Shown: positions 23,322 to 35,005 of the stretch, piece after piece | How positions within the stretch are numbered: the stretch's first letter is position 1 | How the letters are laid out: each line of letters starts with the position of its first letter | Assembly (NCBI GenBank): GCA_014607495.2 | Contig: CP053156.1 | Coordinates: 5,518,001-5,582,000, forward strand | Direction: 5' to 3' | DNA: 64,000 nt | From: Carposina sasakii | Taxonomy: Eukaryota > Arthropoda > Insecta > Lepidoptera > Carposinidae | Translations under genes and position numbers: made by a program | Notes under the pieces: model-generated | Databases searched by the model: none | The model's input: the letters and a program-made list of their open reading frames with translations, nothing else | Told to the model about the DNA's origin: nothing

Positions 23322-23580
23322 TCATCATCAGCCTATTGCAGTCCACTGCTGGACGTAGGCCTCCCCCAGGACACGCCATAAGACTGCCATGGGGGGTATT
23401 TGCCCATAGTCACCACGCTGGGCAGGCGGGTTGGTGACCACAGTTTGTATTTTGGACTATCTTGTCAACACGGGACGCGCTGCTGCCCACCTCCCGGAAA
23501 CCCTTAATCGCCCTGTACAATACCCACGGACAGACATGGTGTGGTATGAATTCTACTCTGCCGGCACCACGCGGCAATGT
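23322..23580 (-). repeat. RTE-tail SINE/LINE repeat, well preserved
   Basis: Read on the plus strand: ATCATCATCATCAGCCTATT, GCAGTCCACTGCTGGACGTA, GGCCTCCCCCAGG, ...CACCACGCTGGGCAGGCGGG..., CCCACCTCCCGGAAACCC, to TTCTACTCTGCCGGCACCA. Full-length reverse copy with its (TGA)n tail at the left. Confidence 0.75.
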
Positions 23581-24911
23581 CAATGAATAAAAAAGTTTAC
23601 ATAAATAAAACTAAATGAAATAGCAAAATGGCAATCTATAGGTACAAGATACTGCCTATTCACCTGAATTTTGAGAGTGTCATCATCTTCCTGCCCGTAT
23701 CCCATTATACATGGGGTCGGTGCAATGTGGTTTATTTTCGAAACTCATAAATACTCAAATAAATTTTGATAGTATCAATTTTGTGATAATACAAAATTTT
23801 ATTAGCATCCTTACAAATTGCGTCATGAAGAAACTACGCTGGAAATTAAATCCATTGAGCCGTCAATTCAAACAAACATTTTCGGTGACATAACAAAACC
23901 ATGCATAAATTTAAATGACATTTTTGACAGCAAAACGTATTGATTAACGTCGATTCCGGCAGTCAAACTTAAACCAAAACGTAAAATATTAGTCTTACCT
24001 GTCCTTTTCTCTCTCAGCCATTTATGTTAAGACCGGAGAGAGATAGACATGACTAAGTTTAGGTTAACGTTAAAGTGTGACGGTCAGAATCAACCCTAAT
24101 ATCTATCAAAATTAGACAATGTTTAGCTCAAACAATGTTCAATATTGATTATAATAACACTGTTTATGTACACTCTACATTATTTTTAGTCAATGGCAAT
24201 TATTTATAATATTTTTTTCTCCTCCAATCTTGGAACGTGACCGAGATACAGGGAAGTAGGCTTTACGGAGCGAACGGGAATGAGAATGTCCTTCAAGAGA
24301 ACTAATAAAAGTCAAATGCTGCGAAATATTTTCTCTTTATATTTTCAGGGATTTAATAAAAATGGACGGTAAAGCTTAATAATCTTGGCGTGATTGTTTT
24401 ATGACAAATGTAAAATGTTATTTGCACAACGATGGACTAAACACATGTCGACTCTAGCCTTTTCATGTGTCTATATTTAAACACTGTCTAATCAGTGTCT
24501 AACTCAAGCTGGCGGCTAAATACATTTCTGTAATTGATATTTTTTTAATAAGTGGTAAATACGCGTTTAGCAGCTGTCTAACTATTTCGTAACAACATCG
24601 GTTATGTTTATCTGTCGATTTGGGGATTAAAAATAATCCCCAATCACGAATTTATTGCAAGTAGATCTTAAACTGCATCATCACACATTGAACGCTAGGA
24701 GTTCTTATTTTCTTGGCTAGTTAGGCATACATCAATGAGTATGTAATTTTAGTTATGTAATTTCATATTTAGTATTACAGACAGCATATATGCACTATCG
24801 CATTAGGTTAAGTACATATATGTAAAGATGGTATAATTTGGAGATCAATGAATAAACTAATAAATTATAAAAATCTGCTTGATCTCCTTCTATATTCGAT
24901 TAAGGAAACCG
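23581..24911. other. Non-coding, nothing recognised
   Basis: No supportable gene or known repeat. Confidence 0.35.
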
Positions 24912-25100
24912 GCCCCCTTATTACCTAACTAGCAAAAGCAAAGCGATAGCGAAAATTGTACAAAAATCGCTGATTGCTTGTCAAATTCGTATTACGTAAA
25001 ATGAATTTCAAAGGAACTTTGACATTTCAAGGCGTATATTGTACAATTTTCGCTATCGCTTTGCTTCGGCTTTGCAATTGGTTTTATGTAATCAGGGGGC
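24912..25100. mobile_element. Foldback MITE, GCCCCCTTATTAC family
   Basis: The left arm has GCCCCCTTATTAC, AGCAAAGCGATAGCGAAAAT and TGTACAA. The right arm has TTGTACAATTTTCGCTATCG, CTTTGC and ATGTAATCAGGGGGC in inverted order. Only one copy is in the window. Confidence 0.75.
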
Positions 25101-26226
25101 GAGGGAGTATAGTACGTACGTACTACTTATGTAAGAAGTCAAAATTCATACACAACCAGCACTTAACAATCCATTTATCATTGTGAAACGCCTATCGACC
25201 CCTAAATGTCACCAAATTATTTCTGAGTATAACAAATCCAAGTAGGTGTTACTTACCATTATTTATTGCTCCGAGATTTAAACTCTTTAAAACCACGGAA
25301 CCTTAGAAAGGAAACCATCCAATATCATTTAGGTGGCTCGACCTGATTGGTTCAACCCAATTTGACATAAATTCTGCCGCCGCCTAACGTAGACTATGAA
25401 CGGAGATTACATTTTGTGACTTATTGAATGGGATTTCTTGAGGAACTGTAAAACGATCTTACATTGGATTTTCAGACAGTTTAGACGCTCGTTAGAGTGC
25501 TTTGCTAGGATTTTTGAAATGAAGTCCCTAAGCGACTTACTACTATTACTATTATTTTTATAACGTAAGTAGGTGCCTACTTAACTATTATAGGTATTTT
25601 ACATTTTTATTTTATATTTTAACAGCAGACTCAAAAAAATTCCATCGATTGGAGGCTGACTTCTAATAAACAATAATTTCATATATTCTATAGAAAATAT
25701 GAAGATCTAGGTCATGTAATTAAATCATTTAGCCTTTAATTATAATAAATTTGTCTCAAGTTTGCTTATACATTAGACATTTAGCAGAAATAAAAATAAG
25801 TACTATGGGGCATTTTGAGATTCAATAAAAGCCAAAACCACGTGTGCCAAAAATGCGTTTACTGGGAGTTAGTAACCAGAGAGTACATAGGTGGTATATA
25901 GTGCTCTGTGGTGAGTAATTATGAGATGACGGATAGTAGGGATGAATGGGAGAAAAATACATTCGATACCTTGAGTCTCAAATGGCGTAGTCACCATTTT
26001 GGCCAAAATGACTTTTGAATGCTGTCTTACTCCATTTTTTTCTCTCTATCGATCTGTCTAATCAGAGCTTTAAATTTAAATCAGAGCAAAAAAGTGGTGA
26101 GTACAGCCCACGTGCTTAGCGTCGATAAACAAAATTTTTTTTGTCTGCACGCGCTGCAGGCAAACGACCTTACATCTTCTATTGTAGAAGGTCTAACTCA
26201 AAAACTGGTGTAAGTATATTTTATCA
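25101..26226. other. Non-coding, nothing recognised
   Basis: No supportable gene or known repeat. Confidence 0.35.
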
Positions 26227-26545
26227 CTAGTGGACGCCCGCGACTCTGTCCGCATGGACTACAGAAAAAAATATATATCGAAATTATCCGGGATAAAAAC
26301 ATTTTCCCGGGATAAAAAGTAGCCTATATGTTAAGTGGGACCTGTCACAATATATTCCTGAAAACTGTATCGAAATCGGTTTAGCCGTATCTGAGATTAG
26401 CGTGCACAAACGCACAGACAAACAGACATTTCAAAAATCATTCTTTTGGGTACTACTGCGTTGATAAAGGTCTCCTGTAATATTTTTTCTCATATATCTT
26501 CCATGTACAGACAGCGATCCGTTACATTTTTATTATATGCATAGA
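26227..26545 (-). mobile_element. Complete non-autonomous Helitron, 319 bp
   Basis: On the minus strand it starts A|TCTATGCATATAATAAAA and ends GCGGGCGTCCACTAG|T. Both host borders fit A^T insertion. The GGACG...CGTCC pairing just before ACTAG forms a 3' hairpin. A near-identical plus-strand copy is at 37869-38193. No coding capacity. Confidence 0.75.
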
Positions 26546-29500
26546 TTATAATGATACCCACAGTCCATACGTACCTACGGAGTCGCAGGCATCCACTACA
26601 ACAGCAATTAAGTTCAAATTACATCTCTACATTTTTTATATTCGCTTTCTATGTTCGTAACTCCTATATCTGTAGGTGCTCGATTAATTTGGAACTTTGC
26701 TATTATAACAATCAATCACCTTGATTTCATATTACCGACTTCTAATTAGGTTTGCAATTATGTAGATTAAACAGGTGCACAATTCATGTTTAATGTGTAT
26801 TATTATGGTAATTTGTAAATAAAGCCAAACTGGTGAACGTTTATTTTTACCCGACTGAGCCAGAAGGCGGGTTATGTCTTTCGAGTGTATGTGTGTAGGT
26901 AAGTATATTTCTTTGGCACGCTCTTCAACCTAAATGCCTTGTCACAAGGTATCATTAGATTCGTCTTTGTCATGATAGTTCCACTGCGTATTTATGGTGC
27001 AGCCGTGTCCTTTCTGTTTTGTGCAACCGTGTCTTTTCTGTGAAAATGAAATGAAATAAAATATGAAAATTGTTTTATTCTTTAACACAAGTCGCACAAA
27101 TACAGTTTATGGAATTTCATGTATAGCCCAATCCCGAACATTTTAAGGTCCACTAATGAAAGAATCAGACATTTTGCGACAAAATCTCGGCAAATAATAT
27201 TTAATATTATGTACAGATATTTTGTATTTTTGCCTTTCTTACCTTTCTTCTCCATAATTATCTGTATACATACGTACGTACAAATACACACAGGCTGTGT
27301 TACCAAAATGTGATAGCTAGAACAGCAGGATTACGAAGGAGATCCTAAAGCTACGTTGGGTACAGCGGGACTAGAAAATGGATTCTTGTTCTGTCTCTTA
27401 TTGTAAAAGATTATCTCTTAATTATATTAACGCCATCTAGTATCTCACAGATAAACCAAAACAATCAGCATGCAGAGTTCGTTTCATAGAATAATTCGTA
27501 TTCCTGATTTTGGAACTAAACTTTTTTTGTATGTACACATAGTAGGTAACTAGCGCCACCATCCAACGGAACTATATGGTGAAACGCATTCTACGCGCAG
27601 AGTATTTTACAGTACAATTTGTTTTTGCGAGTCTCCCTTTCGATAAAGTTACAGCGATATGTTACCTTCTTTATTTCTGTTTTGGTTAAAATTCTTTTTA
27701 ATTATTTTGTACTTTTGCACTTTATGTACCTACAAAGGATTCTCAAAATAGATCAAAATCCTGATTGTTTGAATTTCATCATTATTTTGATAATAATAAT
27801 ATTATGCGCCTACTGTAGTGTATATGTAACTTTAATTTCAGTAGTAGAAGTCTACGGTAGAAAGTCCATAGTAGGCCTTAATGGGCTTAATATGACCATC
27901 GAGATAATAATTTGACAATGGGATAACTACGATCAAATGTTTCCAATGGTATTTCTCTCGTCTCGCGCCTCTCCGACAGCCCAAAACTCATGCAATGCGA
28001 TTAGTGATGCAAACATTAACAAGCAAATTAAATACACTTTGATAAATTCATAAAGGAGATGGCGACTTACTCCTAGAACCCTGGGCCCAGTTATTAACAA
28101 TTTCAAAGTGAATTGTATTTGAACAAGATAATATATCACATTGACTATTCACCGATATTACAAAACTACAGAACTTCAACCCGTCCATTTTGGGAAATGA
28201 AACAACAAATATTCGGAAGTATAAGTTATAATAAAAGTTAATTTAAGTTACAGCATAAAAGTTTCAGTAGGTTTATATCTAGCACAGTGTTCGAAATACG
28301 TTATTGTGATGTGAGCATAGGTATTTTATTATTAGAATCATATACTTATTAGCTTATTCAGTAATAATAAATATATTATAATCAGTTGCTGTATCAAAAC
28401 GTAGATTGGTAAAATACGCCAATTCTTCCCCGAAATTGGTGTATCCTCAACCTAGTTTAGACGACGACGAATTAACGGATTACTAAGCGATTATGACAAT
28501 CACAACATCTAAACTTGGTACCGACAAACATTTGTGCGTATGCTTAAGGTTTCCTTTGGTCAAAGCTCGAAATGTGCAATGAGAACTTATAGTCAGTGTG
28601 AATTTCCCCGATTCACACGAAATTAATATAGTAGACACTAAAAACTACATCAAAACACTATTAAAGTTCTTAAAAGATCGATTGTACAACACTCTCTCGT
28701 AGAAATGGTTCACAGAAAGCCTCGTCCACAAATTAAAGCTAGATACGAAAAGTCTTATTAGTAAAGCGATAATTCTAAGCCTCCCTGCTAATCTCGAAAT
28801 ATCCATCCTAATTCAAAATTCAGATCACTCCCTTACTGGAGATGGTCCCCGTAAATATATTTTACTTCTACGTCTCGATTCGTTAAACACTAAGCTATCT
28901 GTAATTTGTCCTAAGGCAGAGAAATCACGAAATCTAGCTGTTACTTACAAGGATTATCAAATAGAAGTTAAAGTAATTGTATTAGGGTCTACCTAAATTA
29001 ATGACCTACTATGACAAAACATGCCAATAAGCTGTATCTCTAATGCTAAAAAAGCTATATTTTTTTCTATGGATATACTTAAAATTATGAAATCGTTGAA
29101 TTACAAATTATTGTGCTCTTATATACTACGGCTAGGTTTAATAAAAAAGTGATATTGTTCTGAAATAATGAAGGAAGTTAACAGTATAATTTAAAGTGGA
29201 CTATTTTAAATATATTATTGTGAGTTATTTTTTCCATTTTATATCATTTTAATTTTATAATTGAAGGTTAATATTTATGCATATTTAGAGGCACTTTTTT
29301 AAGTGACTTTTATGAGAGCTAGTGCAGGAATTATTGCTATTTTATATAAGGTAAATGTAGTATATTCTGTGGTGAAAATAAGCTTACAATTACTTCAATA
29401 TACTCTTAATCGAAATTTGATTGGTAAATATTATCACAAATATTGTAAACGTTTGGACTGAGTTTTCACAAAAATTATTACCGATTCATCCTTTTATTCA

Positions 29501-29934
29501 TTCAAATTTCCAAAGCATCATTTTACTTTCCGATATTACGTAAAATAGGTACTTAGTTTGCTTTTAGATTAAGTCCTATGGTGCTAAGAATTTTTCGATC
29601 AATAACAACTAGATTTAGTACAGTAGCGCTCAAATATGGCACACAGATAATTTGTACATAAGAGTATAAGTGACGTCTATAATATTATAAACATGATTGA
29701 ATCCGCAGATTACCACGAAAAACTTAAATTTGAAAACTGAAAACAATTTACTAAAATCTGCAAATTCCATTTAAATTTATTTTCTCGTTATCGGCCACAG
29801 ATTTAAAATAGACTGAATTGACTACATATTACTTATTTTTTTGCACTTCATAATATAATATTTCAGTGACTCTTTAAAAATACATTTCTTGATCTTCAAT
29901 CTAGTTGTTTTTGATAAAAAAAAAAATAATCATT
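26546..29934. other. 3' flank of the membrane protein gene, no other gene seen
   Basis: AT-rich. Open frames near 27082-27915 are mainly low-complexity (Ile/Tyr/Phe-rich). Sequence just below 29935 is the 3' UTR of the minus-strand gene. Confidence 0.35.
29776..29781 (-). promoter_or_regulatory. Candidate polyadenylation signal
   Basis: AATAAA on the minus strand about 155 nt past the TAA at 29935. It is plausible as the end of the EB-like gene, but such hexamers are common in AT-rich DNA. Confidence 0.25.
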
Positions 29935-30062
29935 TTATGCGTCAGGTGCGCGTATTTCCACCGTGACAGAAGTGGGTCCAGGAGCAGTTGGGGACCGCAG
30001 AGTGGCAGATCTAAGAGATGTGGCAGAATGTCCACTGCTTGCTCTTGACCCTCGTCGAGATC
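29935..30062 (-). CDS. EB-like gene, last coding exon (cytoplasmic C-terminus)
   Basis: Acceptor ATTTTCAG precedes the exon. Entered in phase 1, the frame reads SRRGSRASSGHSATSLRS and on to TSVTVEIRAPDA before TAA, 41 residues, very rich in Ser, Arg, Thr and Pro. The other two frames close early or give an unrelated sequence. The start RRGSRAS closely resembles the start of the previous exon (RRGSRVS), which suggests the frame is right and the exons are related. As the part after the membrane helix it would face the cytoplasm. Basic, serine-rich tails are often phosphorylated, but no specific motif is claimed. Confidence 0.6.
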
Positions 30063-32042
30063 CTGAAAATATAAGAAGTGAGAAAAAAGAAATTATAGGT
30101 ACTAAAGGTGATTTCTAATGCTTAACTCCGATGAAGGTATAGTCGATAAAATAATTTGTTTCTTTAATTAAATTATAATTTCGAATAAAATATGTTTTGA
30201 AAAGTTTGAGTTGCTTTTACAAAAAAACAATGTCAATAAAGATAAAGAAGTTAAATAATATAAAATCACACTTCATAATATTCTAGTTTGGGCACAAACC
30301 AGCATGCCAAATTACTTTTTCATATTTTAAAGCATGCTGTTTCTGAGTCACAGGTGTTAGAGTTTCAATATAGAGTTACAGTACATAGAAGAATGAAGAA
30401 TCCATTTAGGTTATGTTAAAAATAATGTGATTCATTTAAAAGGTAACTTTGAAATAGCTATTGAAGTGTAGATAGTTGTTAGAATTGGTGTTACAGAAGG
30501 GGTATTTGATTTGCAGAGACCACACACACTACTTTGTCTTAACTATTCTCTATTCTATTATGTGCATATCATAGTGTTACTAGAACATCTCACATTCTAA
30601 TCAATCCAATTCAATGATAGGCTTAAAAGAAACTAAGGTCAGATTTTTTCATTAGGCAGATAGTTCTTATGAATGAATAAAAATTTTTAGCTTTCTCTAA
30701 AATTTGATCATGATCAGAATTGAAAACAGTTTTAACTTTATTTTTCAAATAGACCTATCTGACCATTGGAATAATCGGCCCTACGAAGGCAGATGATAAA
30801 ATAATAAAGGTGGTGTTAGTAATATTGTCGATGCATATTTAACTATTTTTAATAGTTAAGTTAATACTAATGATATTGTTTTTTTTATTTTATATTTCAA
30901 AGCAAAGTAGTTTTAATCAGGGATTTGGTATCTCGTTTTAATAGCCAATCGTCATTTTTTTCCTAATGAAATAGCGAAGTCATTTAATATAATAAGCATT
31001 TTTAAGACAAAATTGAAAAAAAAATGTATCTTCTTTATCAAAAGAATTTTCCTTTTCTTTACCTTAATTTTTTTTTAACAGTGGTTAGTTTTGTGTTTAA
31101 ATGTCAAAATATATTCATCAAACAGTCCAACAAATTCAGTTTAGTTAAGCTTGTCTATTTCATGCTTATCTCTATATGTTTTATTTTTACAAGGTACTCT
31201 AAGTTTTAAATCAGCATACAAAGCAAAATGAATTTTGAATATAACCTGAGGGCTTTCGGTGTAGTTGATGGCTTTGGTGATGGCGTGCTGTTAATCAATG
31301 AAACGTATAATGTTAGTGTTGGTAAAAATGAAAACATAAACGTGTGAGGAATTAGGGAAAACAAGGGTATTGAGCGCGCATTTGTTAGTGATGTCTTTCC
31401 ACCTGAACTGTGCTGATACTACTATATCCATCAATTATAAATACCTATAGTAATATTTTAGTCCATGATGTCAATGAATTTTTTTGGTGGATATCTGGAA
31501 TATACGCGCCCAATATCTTTGTTACACCGAGATGGTATTAAAACAAACATACGATCATGAGCTTAACATCGACAAACAAACAGTGGCCATTTTTGCCTTG
31601 TATATAAAGTAACTTACAGTGATTAGTTTCTTGCTGCACTGCAAAATATGTAATTCACATGATTGTATCCAATGTATGTACAAATTTTGGAATGTTGAAG
31701 TAATTTTAATGTCTCAGAAAATTAGCATTATAGTGAAGTCCAATTTTCCATTTCCAATTGGTTACTGGATTATAATTTATCTGTCATAGTTCGTAATAAA
31801 AACCTTATTTGATGTTAAAAAATATCTAAGAATTTTGTTTTTTGACTAGTTTCAAAAATTGTAAGTACTTGTTTAAACTTTAAACGAAAATTATGAATAC
31901 AGAAACAACATTTTTGATATCGATCTCTGTATCAAAAGTTACTAAATAAATTTAAGATTAACAATGGAAATATCCAGTATCCAAATTATATAGGAATATA
32001 CAAGTATTTTACAAATTACTCTATTATTTCAAGCCATTATAC
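30063..32042 (-). other. Intron 5 of the EB-like gene
   Basis: Donor CCGCAG|GTATAATGG at 32043, acceptor TTTTCAG at 30063. It contains an AGGGCCGATT-type MITE relic at about 30635-30783. No other gene was seen. Confidence 0.5.
30635..30783. repeat. AGGGCCGATTTT-family MITE, degraded
   Basis: The left arm has GATTTTTTCATTAGGCAGAT, the right arm CTATCTGACCATTGGAATAA then TCGGCCCT, inverted. Better copies: 35226-35370 and 43581-43756. Confidence 0.5.
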
Positions 32043-32127
32043 CTGCGGTTGGTGAGTGAGGTCTTAGCTCCTGCTGGCTGTGCTGCCTCGACGGAGGACG
32101 CATGCTCACCCGGGATCCTCGACGATC
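32043..32127 (-). CDS. EB-like gene, exon 5 (cytoplasmic tail)
   Basis: Acceptor ATCATTACAG and donor CAG|GTATAA flank 85 nt. The frame that joins smoothly to the last exon is DRRGSRVSMRPPSRQHSQQE and on to PHSPTA, again Arg/Ser/Pro-rich. It needs phase 0 at its start, whereas exon 4 ends in phase 2. Read in phase 2 it stops after six codons (IVEDPG). An internal AG 22 nt downstream (GGTGAG|CATGCG) would restore the frame, as would an undetected micro-exon between 32128 and 34086. An alternative short-tailed isoform is also possible. Confidence 0.5.
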
Positions 32128-32213
32128 CTGTAATGATGACCAGAATTTTTAATTGAACATCTTTATTTCGGCATTACTATGACCGATGCTTGGAAATTTG
32201 TAGCTATGCTTAT

Positions 32214-32455
32214 ATTCACTATGTGTGCGCCCACCATCGGGCCCTACACCCTCCACTGACCCTCGGATCTGATAACTCATAATTGCGAAAACAGGCACTT
32301 GCACTAACTACAATCGCCACGAGAAACCAGACCCGAGCACCTAGCATGCAAGACGATACATTGCACTATTCCGAAATCAAAATGATTATGAGTTATCAGA
32401 TCCAAGGGTCAGTGGAGGGTGTAGGGCCCGGTGGTGGGCGCACCCATAGTGAATG
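32214..32455. mobile_element. Foldback MITE, CCACCGGGCCCTA family, complete
   Basis: The arms (about 80 bp) read ATTCACTATGTGTGCGCCCA, CCATCGGGCCCTACACCCTC, CACTGACCCTCGGATCTGAT and AACTCATAATT. The right arm repeats this inverted, ending GTGCGCCCATAGTGAAT-like. The centre includes CACCTAGCATGCAAGACGAT. Older partial copies are at 12985 and 22655. No clear target duplication. Confidence 0.75.
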
Positions 32456-32663
32456 TTTGAACTTCCGAATTGTAACGCCTAATACAATTTCATTTATAAA
32501 ACAGCTATGCTTATAATTAAGTCAACTGTGTATTTTGACCACTATGCATTTGTCTTTTTCAACAGATCATTCATCTGTCCACGCTATGGCTATCCCATTT
32601 CGGAAACACAGCCCTGTATATATTAATGTATGTACCTAAGCTTTGTTTAGGTATTATTATTTA

Positions 32664-33049
32664 TACAGGATGATTTTTGGTCGTCAACGTTCCCGAAAAC
32701 TATGGAATCTCCTCATCATTACGATCATTTTTCTCCGTGGAAGCATACCTGGGAAGTTTCTGGTTTCCAAAATATTAGGATCCAAAATTTGGTAAATAGA
32801 CTGCGTTTTTCTGCATAAATACACATTGACGCGTGTAGCAAGATTTTTTCATGAGAAATAATTAATATCTGTCTATGAAAAAACTAGCATAAACACTGGA
32901 CACTATAAATTTCGCCCGATCAAATAATTTAAAAAAAATACAAAAAAATTACATTGTTTCCCAGTATTTTTTTTGGCATAAACTTACTTTATTTGATATA
33001 TAGAGTACGTACCCTTCATTAAAGGTGGCAACGAAAAAACACCCTTTAC
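32664..33049. mobile_element. MITE, TACAGGATG family
   Basis: Begins TACAGGATGATTTTTGGTCG and ends GGCAACGAAAAAACACCC with a decayed right terminus. Copies at 45222-45592 and 55967-56342 have ends TACAGG(A/G)TG... and ...ACATCCTGTA. The imperfect inverted ends with TA suggest a mariner-like MITE. No ORF. Confidence 0.75.
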
Positions 33050-33356
33050 CTGCGAATGTAGTAATTTGGAGTCCCTCAAAAGTGACACGTTCATCAGACG
33101 AGGGTTGGGCGTGTTGAATATTGTGCGGTTTTCTCTCCATCTTGCCCTGTAACCCATATTAATATTGTTGTATTTTTTTACATATATTATTCTTGGCTTG
33201 TATTGAAAAACTGATAGCTTGTACTAGAAACACTGGATTTGTATTTAAAAATAATTAGATCGCTCATTAATTTATCATAATCATAGTCGTTCAAACTTCA
33301 ATATAAATAAATATAGTAGTTATATGCAGCTACGTAAATAGAAACTATATTGAATA

Positions 33357-33620
33357 TACAGTATGTAACAAAAAGGGTATGTTAAGCGAAAAGCTGTGTA
33401 AATAGCCCACTGTAGAGAACCTATCCACAAAATTTGAGACTCGAAATCACATGTTTATTATTCCCGATAGTATGGAGAATTTTTAAATATCTCAGGAATT
33501 TTCATATAATCTTGAAAAATAAAAATGTTATTTCGAGTCTCAAATCTTGGAAATAGTTTCTTTATAGTGGGCTATTTACATAGCTTTTTACTTAACTTAC
33601 CCTTTATGTTACACCCTGTA
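33357..33620. mobile_element. TA-flanked foldback MITE, TACAGGGTGTAAC family
   Basis: TACAGTATGTAACAAAAAGG at the left and ATGTTACACCCTGTA at the right, with inverted arms containing ATAGCCCACTGTAGAGAACC. It is more complete than the copy at 8052. Confidence 0.8.
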
Positions 33621-33799
33621 TAAATAATATGGGATAAGGTAGAAATGATGCTGCAGCTATGTGGTACAGTTATATTTTCTCATTAGTCTTTCATCGTTTC
33701 CCATAAAATTGCGGCCTTTGACTTTCGAAAAATCTAATTCCGACGACTTTTTTCTTAGTTTTTGATAGGTGAAGCGATAGAGGTATGGACCATAACAAG

Positions 33800-33860
33800 T
33801 GGAGATCCATGATCTCTGCCTACCCCTCCGGGAAAGAGGCGTGATTTTATGTATGTATGA
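33800..33860 (+). repeat. ATGT-tailed SINE/LINE 3' fragment
   Basis: Contains TCTGCCTACCCCTCCGGGAA and AGAGGCGTGATTTTATGTAT then GTATG. Confidence 0.55.
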
Positions 33861-34086
33861 TATATCTAGTAAACAAAGCACTAATGATGCGCACGATGCA
33901 TACACTCAAAGTTACGGATATTACTGACCTATTCCATTGTACTTTGAATGAATTTATAAAAATAACTAATGTACATCATATGTTACACTTAAGTATAAAT
34001 TTGCTACTCTGTCGCGGTGGGTTAATAAGTAAGTAGGTAAAGAAGTAAGGTATGAAATAAATAAAATATCAAAGTTATTTATTTAC

Positions 34087-34201
34087 CTGCTAAAAAGGCG
34101 TAGCACGACGCAAATGATGACGAACATCAGCGCCATGCCCACCAGCACGCCAATCATCGCGGGATCCAGAGTCTTGATTGGGTCGTTGTTTTCTTTTTCC
34201 G
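34087..34201 (-). CDS. EB-like gene, exon 4 (transmembrane helix)
   Basis: Acceptor ACTTCCAG at 34202 and donor AGCAG|GTAAAT at 34086. Entered in phase 1, it reads PEKENNDPIKTLDP, an acidic and polar juxtamembrane stretch. A run of about 20 hydrophobic residues follows (MIGVLVGM...VIICVVL), ending in the basic stop-transfer sequence RLFS. Together with the signal peptide this predicts a single-pass type I protein with the cysteine modules outside the cell. A longer overlapping frame on the same strand (34090-34464) runs through the intron in a different frame and is probably not real. Confidence 0.75.
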
Positions 34202-34864
34202 CTGGAAGTATAACAACCTTGACAATTTGTCCAATCCATTACATTTTTACCGTTCTTGTTTGGTCCCCTTGTGAAATATGCCAGTCTAAAGCTGTTTGTC
34301 TCGTTAGGTATAGAACTTTTAATAGTAAAAATACATAAAGAAAGAGGCAGCCGCGCTAGGCAAATCCTCAGTCGGCCAAGACGTGCCTCGCCCGAGGCAA
34401 ACGCACGCGCTGCTTCGTCCGAGCGTGGCGCGGCCCGATCCAAACGTTGTCGGTTTTTGTCCAATGGGAGATGCGCTAATCAATTTGAAGGTTTTGCATA
34501 GTGCTAAGCCTGGCTCTCGGATTCCCGAGTGTCACGATTAGTCTCGTGTAGTTCGCGAACGAATTAGGTCAAAAGAGCGCTCCTACAGATGAACTACGCG
34601 AACTAGTTCCTTCATTCCCCATTTCGTAGTACGTTAGTTCGTGGCGAATGAACGAGATTGGCGTCGACTGAACTAAGATCGTCACGCACGATACAGCTAG
34701 TCTAGTTCGAGCTAGGAACCTGATGAACTAACGAACTAGAAGAACGAACTAGTTCGTTTAGGAGCGGCGAACTAAACTGAGCGCTCCCTGTTGTGAACTA
34801 GTATGTCCAAGACTAGTCACGATAAGAATTTATTGCAGCATGCAATAACCAAAATAATACTTAC
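34202..34864 (-). other. Intron 3 of the EB-like gene, with unusual repeats
   Basis: Contains a GC-rich block at 34354-34464 and a cluster of AACTAGTTCG-like palindromes at 34515-34800. Both are listed in the findings. Confidence 0.5.
34515..34800. repeat. Cluster of GAACTAGTTCG-type palindromes
   Basis: Motifs such as GCGAACTAGTTCC, GAACTAACGAACTAG and GAACGAACTAGTTCGTT recur in both orientations. GAGCGCTCC stands near each end in inverted order, and ACGATTAGTCT faces AGACTAGTCACG at the outer edges. Probably a decayed foldback transposon. Confidence 0.5.
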
Positions 34865-35005
34865 GAACACAAAGAATAGCGCCATCTACCGAGACCTCGG
34901 CGATCATCTCGTACTTGCAGACACAGCGTTCGTTCCGACACTCTGTTTTCATAACCACGTCCTCGCACTGTTCGTTGAATACGCACGACTCGTTTATGCC
35001 AGCAG
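34865..35005 (-). CDS. EB-like gene, exon 3 (second six-cysteine module)
   Basis: Acceptor AAATTCCAG and donor GTTC|GTAAGTATT bound 141 nt, phase 1 at both ends. The frame reads SAGINESCVFNEQCEDVVMK, then TECRNERCVCKYEM and ends near GAILCV. There are six cysteines in the pattern C-x5-C-x8-C-x4-C-x-C-x15-C, close to the module in exon 2. The C-x-C pair followed by a longer gap is typical of EB modules. It should lie outside the cell just before the membrane helix. The symmetrical phase 1-1 exon could have arisen by exon duplication. Confidence 0.8.

Larger units (their letters stand above)
32128..34086 (-). other. Intron 4 of the EB-like gene, repeat-filled
   Basis: Holds three MITEs (32214, 32664, 33357) and an ATGT-tailed SINE fragment (about 33800-33860). 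A missing micro-exon could hide here. Confidence 0.5.

Noticed and set aside
34090..34464. 124-residue minus-strand ORF overlapping exon 4
   Set aside because: It reads exon 4 in a frame that destroys the membrane helix, and it crosses a good splice acceptor.
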